A stretch of DNA of 64,000 nucleotides from Methylacidiphilum infernorum V4 (GTDB lineage Bacteria > Verrucomicrobiota > Verrucomicrobiia > Methylacidiphilales > Methylacidiphilaceae): the NCBI RefSeq assembly GCF_000019665.1, contig NC_010794.1:434001-498000 (forward strand), read 5' to 3'. The position numbers and the translations under genes are program-made. The notes beneath the pieces are model-generated. The model worked only from the letters and a program-made list of their open reading frames with translations, had not been told where the DNA came from and ran no database searches. Shown here in pieces: positions 18,728 to 26,253 of the stretch (within the stretch, counting starts at the first letter, position 1; every line of letters begins with the position of its first letter).

Positions 18728-18986
18728 CGAACTTGACGGTCCTCCCGCTTTTGAATATGGCCAGCGAGTAAGAAGCAAAAAAAACATACGCAATGACGGG
18801 ACATTTCCCGGGAAGGAAATCGGTGAGATCCTGGTTAAAAAAGGAGAGATCGGTTATGTCACCAGTATCGGAACTTTTCTTCAAAAATTTTACATCTACG
18901 GGGTAGATTTCGTGGAAAGGGGCTATCTCGTAGGGATGAAATCCGAAGAGTTAGAACCCGCCGAAGAAGAAGAAAAGGGACAATGA
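18708..18986 (+). CDS. nifZ: NifZ, nitrogenase MoFe protein maturation
   Basis: 92-residue NifZ. The family core is seen in FEYGQRVRSKKNIRNDGTFPGKEIGEILVKKGEIGYVTSIGTFLQ and the following IYGVDFVERGYLVGMKSEEL. NifZ acts with NifW in forming the second P-cluster of NifDK. The frame is open further upstream within the LRV gene; the ATG at 18708 gives the family length. The stop overlaps the nifS start by four bases. Confidence 0.9.
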   Translation: MREKDVNELDGPPAFEYGQRVRSKKNIRNDGTFPGKEIGEILVKKGEIGYVTSIGTFLQKFYIYGVDFVERGYLVGMKSEELEPAEEEEKGQ

Positions 18987-20194
18987 GAGAAAGGCTGTAC
19001 TTGGATTACAACGCTACGACCCCTCTTTTAGAAGAGGTTTTCGAAGCCATGCTCCCTTGGCTCGGTCCAAGATTTGGCAATCCCTCGAGTAGTCATCGTG
19101 AAGGGAAAGAAGCTAAAGAAGCTTTGTTTCTTTCCCGCAAGCAAATTGCCCGCTTTCTGGGGGCAAAGCCCGAAGAAATTATTTTTACAAGTGGTTGTTC
19201 GGAAAGCATAGCTTTGGCTTTCAAGGGAGTTTTGGGCGCCGCTCCCGAAGGGAAAAATAAGATTGTCGTTTCGGCGGTTGAACATCCCGTAGTCTTTAGT
19301 TTGCTCAAGCAACTTGAGAAAGAAAACGTAAAAATTGGCGTTGTGGGGGTGGACAGGGATGGAGCTATCAGGCTAGAAGAACTTCAAAAGGCTTTAGATC
19401 CCTCCGTTATCCTGCTCAGTTTTCTGTGGGCAAACAACGAAACGGGGGTGCTTTTCCCTATCCAAGAAATCGGCCGTTTCGCTAAAGCTCAAGGAATCCT
19501 TTTTCACGTGGATGGGGCTCAAGTAGCAGGCAAAATCCCTATCGATCTTTCAGCTCTTCCCATCGATCTCTTTTCCCTTTCAGCGCACAAGTTTTATGGC
19601 CCCAAGGGAATTGGAGTTCTTTACAAGAAAAAGGGGGTAGAGCTGGCACCCCTGGTCCCGGGTCATCAAGAAAGGGGTTTAAGGGGAGGCACAGAAAACG
19701 TTGCAGCCGTGGTGGGGATGGCAAAAGCTTGTGAAGTGGTCGAAATGAAGATGAAAGGGGAGAGCTTGAGGCTTCAAAAATTGAGGGATGGGATGGAAGA
19801 GCGGATTAAAAAGCAATGGCCAGGAGCAGTAATCGTCGGGGAAAGGAATACCCGCATTTGTAATACTTCGAACATCATTTTTCCGGGAATAGACGCCGAG
19901 GAACTGCTGAATTTTCTTGATCTGAACGGAATTGCTGTTTCAACTGGATCGGCGTGTACAAGGGGCAGCCAGGAACCATCCCACGTTCTCATGGCGATGG
20001 GATACGACTCCCAAGAGGCTTCTTCGGCGCTAAGAATTTCTTTTGGATACGCCACCACAGCGAAAGAAATAGAAGGCTTCTTGGACGTTCTTTTTTCGTT
20101 TAAAAAAAATCGGGCTGATTTGGACCCTGGGCATGAGCCAAAAGAGACGGGGAAGGAGACTGCCGGAAATGCTTTCTTGAAGGATTTGGCATGA
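18983..20194 (+). CDS. nifS: Cysteine desulfurase NifS
   Basis: PLP enzyme that releases sulfur from cysteine for nitrogenase Fe-S clusters. The N-terminus YLDYNATTP is typical. PLP lysine 203 lies in SLSAHKFYGPKG, and the persulfide cysteine 325 lies in STGSACTRGSQEPSHVL, the long flexible loop of the NifS/IscS group. Length is 403 residues. Position between nifZ and nifQ and the distance from any isc genes make it the nif-specific enzyme; nifU is not seen in this window. Confidence 0.95.
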   Translation: MRERLYLDYNATTPLLEEVFEAMLPWLGPRFGNPSSSHREGKEAKEALFLSRKQIARFLGAKPEEIIFTSGCSESIALAFKGVLGAAPEGKNKIVVSAVEHPVVFSLLKQLEKENVKIGVVGVDRDGAIRLEELQKALDPSVILLSFLWANNETGVLFPIQEIGRFAKAQGILFHVDGAQVAGKIPIDLSALPIDLFSLSAHKFYGPKGIGVLYKKKGVELAPLVPGHQERGLRGGTENVAAVVGMAKACEVVEMKMKGESLRLQKLRDGMEERIKKQWPGAVIVGERNTRICNTSNIIFPGIDAEELLNFLDLNGIAVSTGSACTRGSQEPSHVLMAMGYDSQEASSALRISFGYATTAKEIEGFLDVLFSFKKNRADLDPGHEPKETGKETAGNAFLKDLA

Positions 20195-20202
20195 TTATTG
20201 CT
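20186..20202 (+). promoter_or_regulatory. Candidate internal sigma-54 promoter before nifQ
   Basis: TTGGCATGATTATTGCT spans the end of nifS with GG-N10-GC at exact spacing. It would give an extra transcript for nifQ and the rhodanese gene. I find no TGT-N10-ACA site within about 150 bases upstream, so it could be a chance match inside coding sequence. The predicted start of transcription near 20213 would be just before the ATG codons at 20222 and 20225. Confidence 0.5.
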
Positions 20203-20221
20203 GAGCTTGAAACAAACCGCC

Positions 20222-20788
20222 ATGATGGAATTTTGCTTACAAATAGGAGATGAAAGCCAAGAGAGCTGTGAGCTTTCATTTTCTCTTTTATCCATTCTTA
20301 AAAAGAGTTTTACTTACGTCCTCCAGAGGTTTGGAAATAGGGAAAGTGAACCCTTTATCCCTTTTCTTGGCATGTCCAGCGAAGAGGTGGGAAAGCTCGC
20401 CTCTTTTTTCGATTTGACCCTGGATTCCCCTCAAAGAGGGAACCTAGGGGCTTATCTGGGATGCTTGGAAGAGCACAAGATGCTGGTAGAGTTTTTCCTT
20501 CGTTATCGGAACCGGGACGGGGAGATTTCTTTATGGGTATCCCACCTTTTAGCAACGGCTTCGCTAGGTGAAAACCATCTTTGGCAAGACATGGGTCTTC
20601 AAAATAGGGCTGAGCTCGGTTTTCTTTTACGCTCCCTATTTTTTCCTCTCTTTAGTGCCAATAAACAAGACATGCGTTGGAAGAGATTTTTCTATAGGAA
20701 ATTATGTGAAGAGGAGGGGATCTTTGTATGCAAAGCCCCTAATTGTAAGGATTGTTCGGATAGGCCAATATGCTTTGGCCCGGAATAA
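20222..20788 (+). CDS. nifQ: NifQ, molybdenum donor for FeMo-co
   Basis: Iron-sulfur protein thought to deliver molybdenum to the FeMo-co assembly site. The C-terminal cluster motif is exact: C-x4-C-x2-C-x5-C in FVCKAPNCKDCSDRPICFG. The middle region (HLWQDMGLQNRAELGFLLRSLFFPLFSANKQDMRWKRFFYRKLCEEEG) is the conserved NifQ part. The frame could start at TTG 20198, but that codon lies in a candidate sigma-54 promoter, so I prefer ATG 20222 (188 residues). A clear ribosome site is lacking for either. Confidence 0.9.
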   Translation: MMEFCLQIGDESQESCELSFSLLSILKKSFTYVLQRFGNRESEPFIPFLGMSSEEVGKLASFFDLTLDSPQRGNLGAYLGCLEEHKMLVEFFLRYRNRDGEISLWVSHLLATASLGENHLWQDMGLQNRAELGFLLRSLFFPLFSANKQDMRWKRFFYRKLCEEEGIFVCKAPNCKDCSDRPICFGPE

Positions 20789-20806
20789 TAAAAAAGGAGG
20801 AAGAAG

Positions 20807-21664
20807 ATGAATGCAGGTTATGCTTTTGCCGAAAAATTAGTCGAAGTGGAATGGCTCGCCGAGAATTTGAATGCCCTTGGTCCAGATATCCGGATCGTGG
20901 AAAGTAACGAAGATGTGTTAGTTTATGACACGGGTCATATCCCGGGAGCTGTTCATATCGATTGGCGGAAAGACCTCCAAGACCCCTTAATCCGGGATTA
21001 CATCTCTACGGAAAAATTCGCCCAGCTTTGTTCTCGAAACGGCATTACTATTGATACTACCTGTATTTTCTATGGGGATAAGTCCAATTGGTGGGCTTGT
21101 TATGCCCTGTGGGCATTCGAATTGTTTGGACACACAAAGGCGAAAATTCTCAACGGGGGAAGGGACAAGTGGATCAAATTGGGTCTGCCTATAACCAAGG
21201 AAAAACCTACCTATGAAAAAACCTTCTATCCCGTGCCGCCGCAAAGAAAAGATGGGGAAATCCGCGTTTTTTATGACGAGGTGCTTTCTTTTTTGAAAAC
21301 AAGGGGTCCCCTGATCGACGTGCGCAGTCCCGGAGAATTTTCCGGGGAACTCCTTCACATGCCCGAGTATCCTCAAGAAGGAGTGTTGCGGGGAGGCCAT
21401 ATTCCAGGGGCTAAAAGTGTGCCCTGGAAAACGGCGGTAAATGAAGACGGCACATTTAAGTCTTTTGCCGAACTGCAGGAAATTTATGAAAAACAGGCGG
21501 GGCTAGATCCCGAAAAAGAAACGATTGTTTATTGCCGGATAGGCGAGCGTTCAAGTCATACCTGGTTTGTTTTGAAGTATCTGCTTGGTCATAAAAAGGT
21601 CAAAAATTATGACGGGTCGTGGACCGAATGGGGAAACAAGGTTGCTGCACCGATTGAGCGCTAA
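20807..21664 (+). CDS. Two-domain rhodanese, nif-linked sulfurtransferase
   Basis: 285-residue sulfurtransferase with two rhodanese domains. The first (about 10-135) is the structural domain, with [17 protein letters not shown]. The second (about 155-280) holds the persulfide cysteine in [16 protein letters not shown], after [12 protein letters not shown] and [13 protein letters not shown]. The active loop CRIGERSS fits thiosulfate rather than mercaptopyruvate sulfurtransferases. In Azotobacter vinelandii a rhodanese gene, rhdN, also follows nifQ, so this is probably its counterpart. GGAGGA precedes the ATG. Confidence 0.88.
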   Translation: MNAGYAFAEKLVEVEWLAENLNALGPDIRIVESNEDVLVYDTGHIPGAVHIDWRKDLQDPLIRDYISTEKFAQLCSRNGITIDTTCIFYGDKSNWWACYALWAFELFGHTKAKILNGGRDKWIKLGLPITKEKPTYEKTFYPVPPQRKDGEIRVFYDEVLSFLKTRGPLIDVRSPGEFSGELLHMPEYPQEGVLRGGHIPGAKSVPWKTAVNEDGTFKSFAELQEIYEKQAGLDPEKETIVYCRIGERSSHTWFVLKYLLGHKKVKNYDGSWTEWGNKVAAPIER

Positions 21665-21746
21665 ATCCCTATTCTTTTGTTACCCTGAAGGAGTTTATTT
21701 TGCTGGGGAGGGTTAAAAGCCTGTTCCCGGGCAGGAGCAGGAGCGG

Positions 21747-21774
21747 TTCCCTGTTGCGTTTATTTCGCAGGGAA
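21747..21774 (+). terminator. Hairpin after the nifB-rhodanese operon
   Basis: TTCCCTG (21747-21753) pairs exactly with CAGGGAA (21768-21774), and an inner GCG/CGC pair may extend the stem. It lies between two convergent genes, 80 bases after the rhodanese stop, where a terminator is expected. There is no T-run after it, so it may act with Rho or only protect the 3' end. Confidence 0.35.
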
Positions 21775-21868
21775 TACTTCAAAGACGCCTAAAAAGGAAT
21801 TGTCCGAGGCTAGGGGCAAAGACAAAAATTCGCTGGGTCCTGAACCCTTTGAAAAACGGTGGTCTCTT

Positions 21869-23458
21869 TTAGAACTTTTTTATTTCTATGCCATATTTTT
21901 TTAAGGCATAACCGAGCTGCCTTGGGGTGATGTTCAGCAGGCGGGCAGCCTTGGCTTGGACCCAGCCGCACTTTTCCATAGCTTGAATAATTTTTTCCTT
22001 GGGATCATCGGAGATGAGGGGGCTAAAGAAGGAAGATCTTGGGGTTTCTTCCCTGGATTTGGCTTCTTCAGAAGAGACAACGGGTGTGGAGATTACCTGC
22101 AGCTCTTTTTTCCACAGCATGGGAGAAGAGCATTGATTCCTTCGGCAAGCGACATCGATCTCGTCTATCCAGTTGTTCCGGGAATTTGTCGCGGCCCTTT
22201 CCAGGCAATTTTCCAGTTCTCTGACATTTCCCGGCCAATGACAATTGATCAACAACTTAAGGGCTTCCGGGGTGATTCTTAATTTTCGGTTCAATTCTTT
22301 CCCGATCTTGTTTAAAATATGATCGGCAAGAAGCGGAATATCCTCTTTTCTCTCTCGCAAAGGGGGCAAGGAGATGGATACGACGTTGATCCGGAAGTAA
22401 AGGTCGGCACGAAACTCACCCTTCAAGACCGCCTCTTCAAGATTTTTATTCGTAGCCGTAATGACCCTTACATCTACCCGAATAGTTTTATTGCCCCCCA
22501 CCCTTTCAAACTCCCTTTCTTGCAGAACCCGGAGCAGTTTCACCTGGACAGCGGGAGAGATATCTCCGATTTCATCCAGGAAGAGAGTACCGCCGTGAGC
22601 CAATTCAAACCGGCCTTTCCTTTCAAAAAGCGCCCCGGTAAAGGCCCCTTTTTCATGTCCAAAAAGTTCGGATTCAAGAATAGTTTCCGGCAAGGCTGAA
22701 CAGTTGACTTTTATAAAAGGTCCCTCTTTCCTCGGGCTAAGGTAATGTATGGTACGCGCGATAACTTCTTTTCCCGTGCCGCTTTCTCCGCGGAGCAGAA
22801 CCGTAGAGCGCGAAGGAGCCACGTGGTAAACAAGATCCATGACCGCTTGCATCTGCTTGCTTTGTCCAATGACCCCACCGTTGTTTTTTAGCTGGATGTC
22901 GCCGTTTTTCCGAGGGGGAGGTGGCAGTTCCAGGCTTTGGGGAAAGGGGATCGGTTTGAAATTGTCCATGCTGAGTTTTATTTTTTGTCCGAAAAGATTC
23001 GTTGCCAGGCTGAGAGTCAGCGTAGTTTCAGATAACGGCTCAAGGGCGGATTCCCTTTTCTTTTCACAGACGAGAACCCCTATGCATTCTCTTTCGTATC
23101 GAATCGGCAAACAAAAAAGGGAAATGGGCTCTTCTGTGCCGTCCTCTTCATGAGAAATATCCGAACTGAAGTAGGGTTCTTTGTGAATGTCGGGAACGAC
23201 GATGGGAAATCCGTTTTTTAAAACCTGTTCAATAAAAAAATAGTAAAAAGAGAAATGGTTGTCGGCTTGATCGTTGCCACAACCGGCCAGAAGGATAGGA
23301 TCTTGGCCTTTGCGGATGAAAATTAAAGATTTCTGTAATTTTAAATGAATATTTAAAATTTTTAATGATTCTCGGAATGATTGAAAAAGAAGGGGTTGAG
23401 AAGAGGTAAGGATCTTGCTGATTTCATAAATGGCAACAAATTCTCCGTTTTTTTTCAT
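21869..23458 (-). CDS. nifA: NifA, sigma-54-dependent nitrogen fixation activator
   Basis: 529-residue bacterial enhancer-binding protein. An N-terminal GAF domain spans about 10-160. The AAA+ domain (about 192-425) has Walker A GESGTGKE at 224-231 and the sigma-54 contact loop GAFTGA at 271-276. A Fis-type helix-turn-helix at about 485-529 (WVQAKAARLLNITPRQLGYALKKYG) binds TGT-N10-ACA sites. Cys 406, 418, 438 and 443 form C-X11-C-X19-C-X4-C, the arrangement found in oxygen-sensitive NifA. No nifL is next to it, which agrees with direct oxygen sensing. It is transcribed divergently from the next A-type carrier gene. Confidence 0.95.
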   Translation of the reverse strand: MKKNGEFVAIYEISKILTSSQPLLFQSFRESLKILNIHLKLQKSLIFIRKGQDPILLAGCGNDQADNHFSFYYFFIEQVLKNGFPIVVPDIHKEPYFSSDISHEEDGTEEPISLFCLPIRYERECIGVLVCEKKRESALEPLSETTLTLSLATNLFGQKIKLSMDNFKPIPFPQSLELPPPPRKNGDIQLKNNGGVIGQSKQMQAVMDLVYHVAPSRSTVLLRGESGTGKEVIARTIHYLSPRKEGPFIKVNCSALPETILESELFGHEKGAFTGALFERKGRFELAHGGTLFLDEIGDISPAVQVKLLRVLQEREFERVGGNKTIRVDVRVITATNKNLEEAVLKGEFRADLYFRINVVSISLPPLRERKEDIPLLADHILNKIGKELNRKLRITPEALKLLINCHWPGNVRELENCLERAATNSRNNWIDEIDVACRRNQCSSPMLWKKELQVISTPVVSSEEAKSREETPRSSFFSPLISDDPKEKIIQAMEKCGWVQAKAARLLNITPRQLGYALKKYGIEIKKF

Positions 23459-23476
23459 GGGCCTTAAAAAAATAAA

Positions 23477-23493
23477 AGCACAGGCTGTGCCAT
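23477..23493 (-). promoter_or_regulatory. Candidate sigma-54 promoter of nifA
   Basis: On the minus strand ATGGCACAGCCTGTGCT gives TGGCAC at -24 and GC at -12 with N10 between. The transcript would begin about 9 bases before the nifA ATG, leaving room only for AAGG as ribosome site. The same bases form a palindrome (GCACAGGCTGTGC), which could instead be an operator. If used, NifA would act on its own gene. Confidence 0.45.
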
Positions 23494-23621
23494 TTTAAAT
23501 GCCATTATTGTTCGATTAAGGATAGCTAACCTATTCATGGAGTTTCGAGAACGCAAAAAAGGAGTCCTTCCCTTTTCTTTTTTATGGATCTGTAAGAAAC
23601 CCTTAATCTTTGGACCTTTTT

Positions 23622-23638
23622 TTGGCATGGGAGATGCT
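23622..23638 (+). promoter_or_regulatory. Sigma-54 promoter of the A-type carrier pair
   Basis: TTGGCATGGGAGATGCT has GG-N10-GC at exact spacing, 24 bases before the start codon of the first carrier. Upstream there is only a near match to the NifA site, TGT-N10-ATA at 23509-23524, about 100 bases before the -24 element. Confidence 0.72.
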
Positions 23639-23661
23639 CATTAAAAAGAAAAGGAGGATGT

Positions 23662-24069
23662 ATGAACCAAACAGTAAAAGATAGAGAGAAGGAACATCAA
23701 CTGGGGGATGAAATCAACGGAAACCACGGGGTTGAATTATCCGGATCGGCCGTGCAAAAAATTAGGTCCTTGATTGAAGAAGAAAAGGATACGGAGCTTA
23801 AACTGCGCATTTTCATAACTGGAGGGGGCTGTTCGGGTTTCCAGTACAATTTTGCCTTTGATAAACAGATAGAGGAAGGAGATATCCTTTATGAAAAGGG
23901 CGGGGTTTGGCTGGTCATTGATCCCCAAAGCCACATGTACCTGAAAGGATCGGTCATAGATTACGAGGAAAATCTTGAAGGAGCTCGTTTCGTCATCCAC
24001 AACCCCAACGCAGGATCAACCTGTAGCTGTGGTTCTTCATTTTCTGCAAACTGCTCCCAAGGAGTATAA
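23662..24069 (+). CDS. A-type Fe-S carrier (ErpA/IscA-like)
   Basis: 135-residue member of the HesB/IscA family. The ligand cysteines lie in [12 protein letters not shown] and the C-terminal STCSCGSSF. Compared with ErpA it has a hydrophilic N-terminal extension of about 25 residues and a cysteine near the end (SANCSQ). A role in passing Fe-S clusters to nitrogenase proteins is inferred from the sigma-54 promoter and the neighbours. GGAGGA precedes the ATG. The second carrier follows after 14 bases. Confidence 0.87.
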   Translation: MNQTVKDREKEHQLGDEINGNHGVELSGSAVQKIRSLIEEEKDTELKLRIFITGGGCSGFQYNFAFDKQIEEGDILYEKGGVWLVIDPQSHMYLKGSVIDYEENLEGARFVIHNPNAGSTCSCGSSFSANCSQGV

Positions 24070-24083
24070 AGGAGGCAACTGCC

Positions 24084-24413
24084 ATGGCTATTACGATAAC
24101 ACCAAGAGCACAAGAGAAACTGGCCAAATCGTTGCTTGGAAAAAAGGAGTTTGTAGGTTTAAGGCTTGCGGTATTACGAGCGGGATGCGCGGGTTTTACC
24201 TACCAAATGGATTATGTCCGGGAAGTGGAATCGGGTGATTTTGTCTACGCCTTTGCGGGGGGACAATTGGTTGTAGACAAGGATTCTCTAAAAATGGTTG
24301 ATGGCTTGGTTCTTGATTACGTTAAGGATCCTTTTAGAGAAAGGTTTGTTTTCAATAATCCTAATGCTACCGGAAGCTGTGGCTGTGGGGAAAGTTTTAG
24401 CCTGTCCAGATAG
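24084..24413 (+). CDS. A-type Fe-S carrier, IscA-like (second copy)
   Basis: 109-residue IscA-family protein with cysteines in LRAGCAGFTYQMDY and NATGSCGCGESF. The short length and the MAITITPRAQEKL start are close to nif-type IscA proteins found beside nifU/nifS. It forms a tandem with the preceding carrier under the same promoter, with AAGGAGG before the ATG. The two differ enough that they are unlikely to be a recent duplication. Confidence 0.88.
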   Translation: MAITITPRAQEKLAKSLLGKKEFVGLRLAVLRAGCAGFTYQMDYVREVESGDFVYAFAGGQLVVDKDSLKMVDGLVLDYVKDPFRERFVFNNPNATGSCGCGESFSLSR

Positions 24414-24426
24414 CCAAAAACAAAAT

Positions 24427-24442
24427 TGTCAGTTTTTTGACA
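24427..24442 (+). promoter_or_regulatory. NifA upstream activator site of nifT operon
   Basis: TGT (24427-24429), N10, ACA (24440-24442) is an exact NifA site, embedded in a wider inverted repeat (ATTGTCA and TGACAAT). It starts 14 bases after the stop of the second A-type carrier and about 115 bases before the -24 element. The hairpin it could form in RNA may also end the preceding transcript. Confidence 0.75.
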
Positions 24443-24554
24443 ATAATGATTGCCCGCTGGAAAGCGGACGAAAAAGGAAGAGAAAGCCCGGGATCGTTTT
24501 TAAGCCTCGCTCTAAAAGCCAAGGGGAAGAATTATTGTTTTACCGGCATTGGGC

Positions 24555-24571
24555 TTGGCATTTCCCTTGCT
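24555..24571 (+). promoter_or_regulatory. Sigma-54 promoter of the nifT operon
   Basis: TTGGCATTTCCCTTGCT is a near-perfect RpoN element with GG-N10-GC. nifT starts 42 bases downstream. Together with the upstream activator site it makes the following four genes part of the NifA regulon. Confidence 0.87.
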
Positions 24572-24613
24572 TAATAAAAAGAATCTAGAGGATGAATCCT
24601 TGAGAACAGCCTT

Positions 24614-24823
24614 ATGAAAATCATGGTAAGAAAGAAAGAAGCAGGAGAGATAACGATTTACATCGCCAAAAAAGACCTTGAAGAGCCGATCGTCAGCGCG
24701 GACAAAGAAGGGTTATTTGGGGGCGTGGTGACCCTGGCTAATGGAATGAAATTTCTTTTACCGGAAGTTCCTCCTGGAACGAAGTTACCCCTGACTCTAG
24801 AAGCAAGAAAGATCGAGGGATGA
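24614..24823 (+). CDS. nifT: NifT/FixT small protein
   Basis: 69-residue NifT (also called FixT/FixU). The family pattern is MVRKKEAGEITIYIAKKDLEEPIV, then GGVVTLANGMKFLLPE. It is nearly always found with nif structural genes, though deletion has shown little phenotype elsewhere and its function is unknown. Here it is not next to nifHDK but heads an operon with the DegT-like gene. Its stop overlaps the next start (ATGA). Confidence 0.9.
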   Translation: MKIMVRKKEAGEITIYIAKKDLEEPIVSADKEGLFGGVVTLANGMKFLLPEVPPGTKLPLTLEARKIEG

Positions 24824-25998
24824 CCCCTGGATTGAATCGCGGCAAAATAATGAATGGAAAGTTGATCAAGTTTTCAGATCCTGATATGACAAGTAGAGAA
24901 CTAGAAGGGGTCTATCGGGTTCTTGGATCGAGCGATTTCAGTGGCGGGGCTGAAATCGAGGCTTTTGAAAGGGATTTTGCCCGTTACGTGGGTAGGAAAT
25001 ACGGGGTGAGTTTTTCCGGGGCAAAAGTCGCTTTTTATCTTTGTTTGAAGGCCCTTGGATTGGGGAAAGGGGATACAGTGATCCTTTCGGCTTGCTCATG
25101 GAGAGAAACAGGACAGGTATTAGCTTGGGCAGAAATTGTCCCTAGGTTTGTGGATATCGACTATTGGTCTATGGCCATAGAGCCCTCGAAGATAGAAAAA
25201 GAGATCACCCCCGAGGTAAAAGCCATCATCGGATCGAATCCCAATGGGCATCCTGCCGATTGGCAGCAACTCGAGAAGATCGCCAAGGACCATTCCCTTT
25301 TTTTGATAGAGGACTCGACAGAAGCCATTGGTTGTTCTTTTAAAGGGAGGCGGGTAGGTTCTTTTGGAATTTGTTCCCTTTTTGATTTTTCGCAGCCTTC
25401 GGCTCTCGTTACAGGCAGGGGGGCGATGATCGTAACGGATTGTGAAGGGCTGGCTTCTTTGCTGAGGATACTCAGGGATCGATCCGCAGAAGAAAGGCAG
25501 TCTGTAGTAAAATCGAGGCAGCCTTATTTAGGCTGTTCAATGAGCGGCCTGGAAGCAGCGCTGGGGGTAGCCCAGTTGCAAAGGATAGATGAAATCTTGC
25601 AAAAAAGAAAAGCGGTGGAAGAATTTTACTCCCATTTTCTTTGTGGATTCGAAGGCATAAAAGACCCTTATGTTTCCCCGCAGGCAACGGAAGTCCATTG
25701 GTTTTCTTATGTCGTTCACCTGGGAACGAGATTTTCAAAGTCCAGTAGGGATGCCATCATAGAAGATTTGAGAAGAGAGAATATCGAGGCTTATCCCTAT
25801 TGTCATCCGCTGCATATGACGGGATGGGCTATAGAAAGAGGAATGCGCAGGGGCATGTTGCCGATAACCGAGAGGGTTGCCGACAGGACAATCGCCTTAC
25901 CCTTCCATGGTCAGTTGAGTTTCGAAGAAGTGGAATTTATCGTCAAAAACCTTAAAGAAGCCTCCCTTAACGTTGGAGCGGGAGCGGCTATTTACTGA
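24820..25998 (+). CDS. DegT/DnrJ/EryC1/StrS-type protein without PLP lysine
   Basis: 392-residue fold-type I aminotransferase homologue of the sugar-aminotransferase (DegT) family. Family blocks include FSGAKVAFYLCLKALGLGKGDTV, FVDIDYWSMAIEPSKIE and LIEDSTEAIGC, where Asp 165 would contact the PLP ring. The block that normally reads F-S-F-H-x-x-K is LFDFSQPSALVTGRGAMIVT; the PLP-binding lysine aligns with Ser 194. No nearby Lys replaces it. The protein should not form the internal aldimine, so it is probably not a transaminase. It is translationally coupled to nifT and followed by two unusual genes. A start at ATG 24850 is possible. Confidence 0.83.
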   Translation: MTPGLNRGKIMNGKLIKFSDPDMTSRELEGVYRVLGSSDFSGGAEIEAFERDFARYVGRKYGVSFSGAKVAFYLCLKALGLGKGDTVILSACSWRETGQVLAWAEIVPRFVDIDYWSMAIEPSKIEKEITPEVKAIIGSNPNGHPADWQQLEKIAKDHSLFLIEDSTEAIGCSFKGRRVGSFGICSLFDFSQPSALVTGRGAMIVTDCEGLASLLRILRDRSAEERQSVVKSRQPYLGCSMSGLEAALGVAQLQRIDEILQKRKAVEEFYSHFLCGFEGIKDPYVSPQATEVHWFSYVVHLGTRFSKSSRDAIIEDLRRENIEAYPYCHPLHMTGWAIERGMRRGMLPITERVADRTIALPFHGQLSFEEVEFIVKNLKEASLNVGAGAAIY

Positions 25999-26019
25999 AA
26001 TGCCAAGCAAAGGAGGGTT

Positions 26020-26253
26020 ATGCACAGCCGACCTGTTATACTGCATGTGCGGTTTGGTTCGGACGGGCAGGTGATGGAAATTGCCGAAAGACCCAAGCAT
26101 ATGTCTGCCCAGCAGTGGTTTAGCTTTCTTTGGGGAAAAGCGGGGGATAAGTTCCAAGCCTTGTCCGGGGGGAGAGGCATTTTTAGGCTTTCAGGAGAAT
26201 TTTGGGAAGAAATAAAAAAGGAAACATCGAGCCATGGACAAAACGACGGTTGA
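26020..26253 (+). CDS. Small nif-operon protein, function unknown
   Basis: 77-residue protein with no family I recognise. It begins with a beta-rich segment (RPVILHVRFGSDGQVMEIAERP) and continues with KHMSAQQWFSFLWGKAGDKFQALSGGRGIFRL, then a charged tail. It has no cysteines and no membrane segment. A strong GGAGG ribosome site and a 20-base overlap with the SIR2-like gene support it as real. Its place in the NifA-controlled nifT operon suggests it works with its neighbours. Confidence 0.65.
   Translation: MHSRPVILHVRFGSDGQVMEIAERPKHMSAQQWFSFLWGKAGDKFQALSGGRGIFRLSGEFWEEIKKETSSHGQNDG

Noticed and set aside
24298-24588. Open frame of 96 codons between the second A-type carrier and nifT
   Set aside because: It overlaps the carrier gene for a third of its length, has no ribosome site, and runs across an exact NifA site and a sigma-54 promoter.
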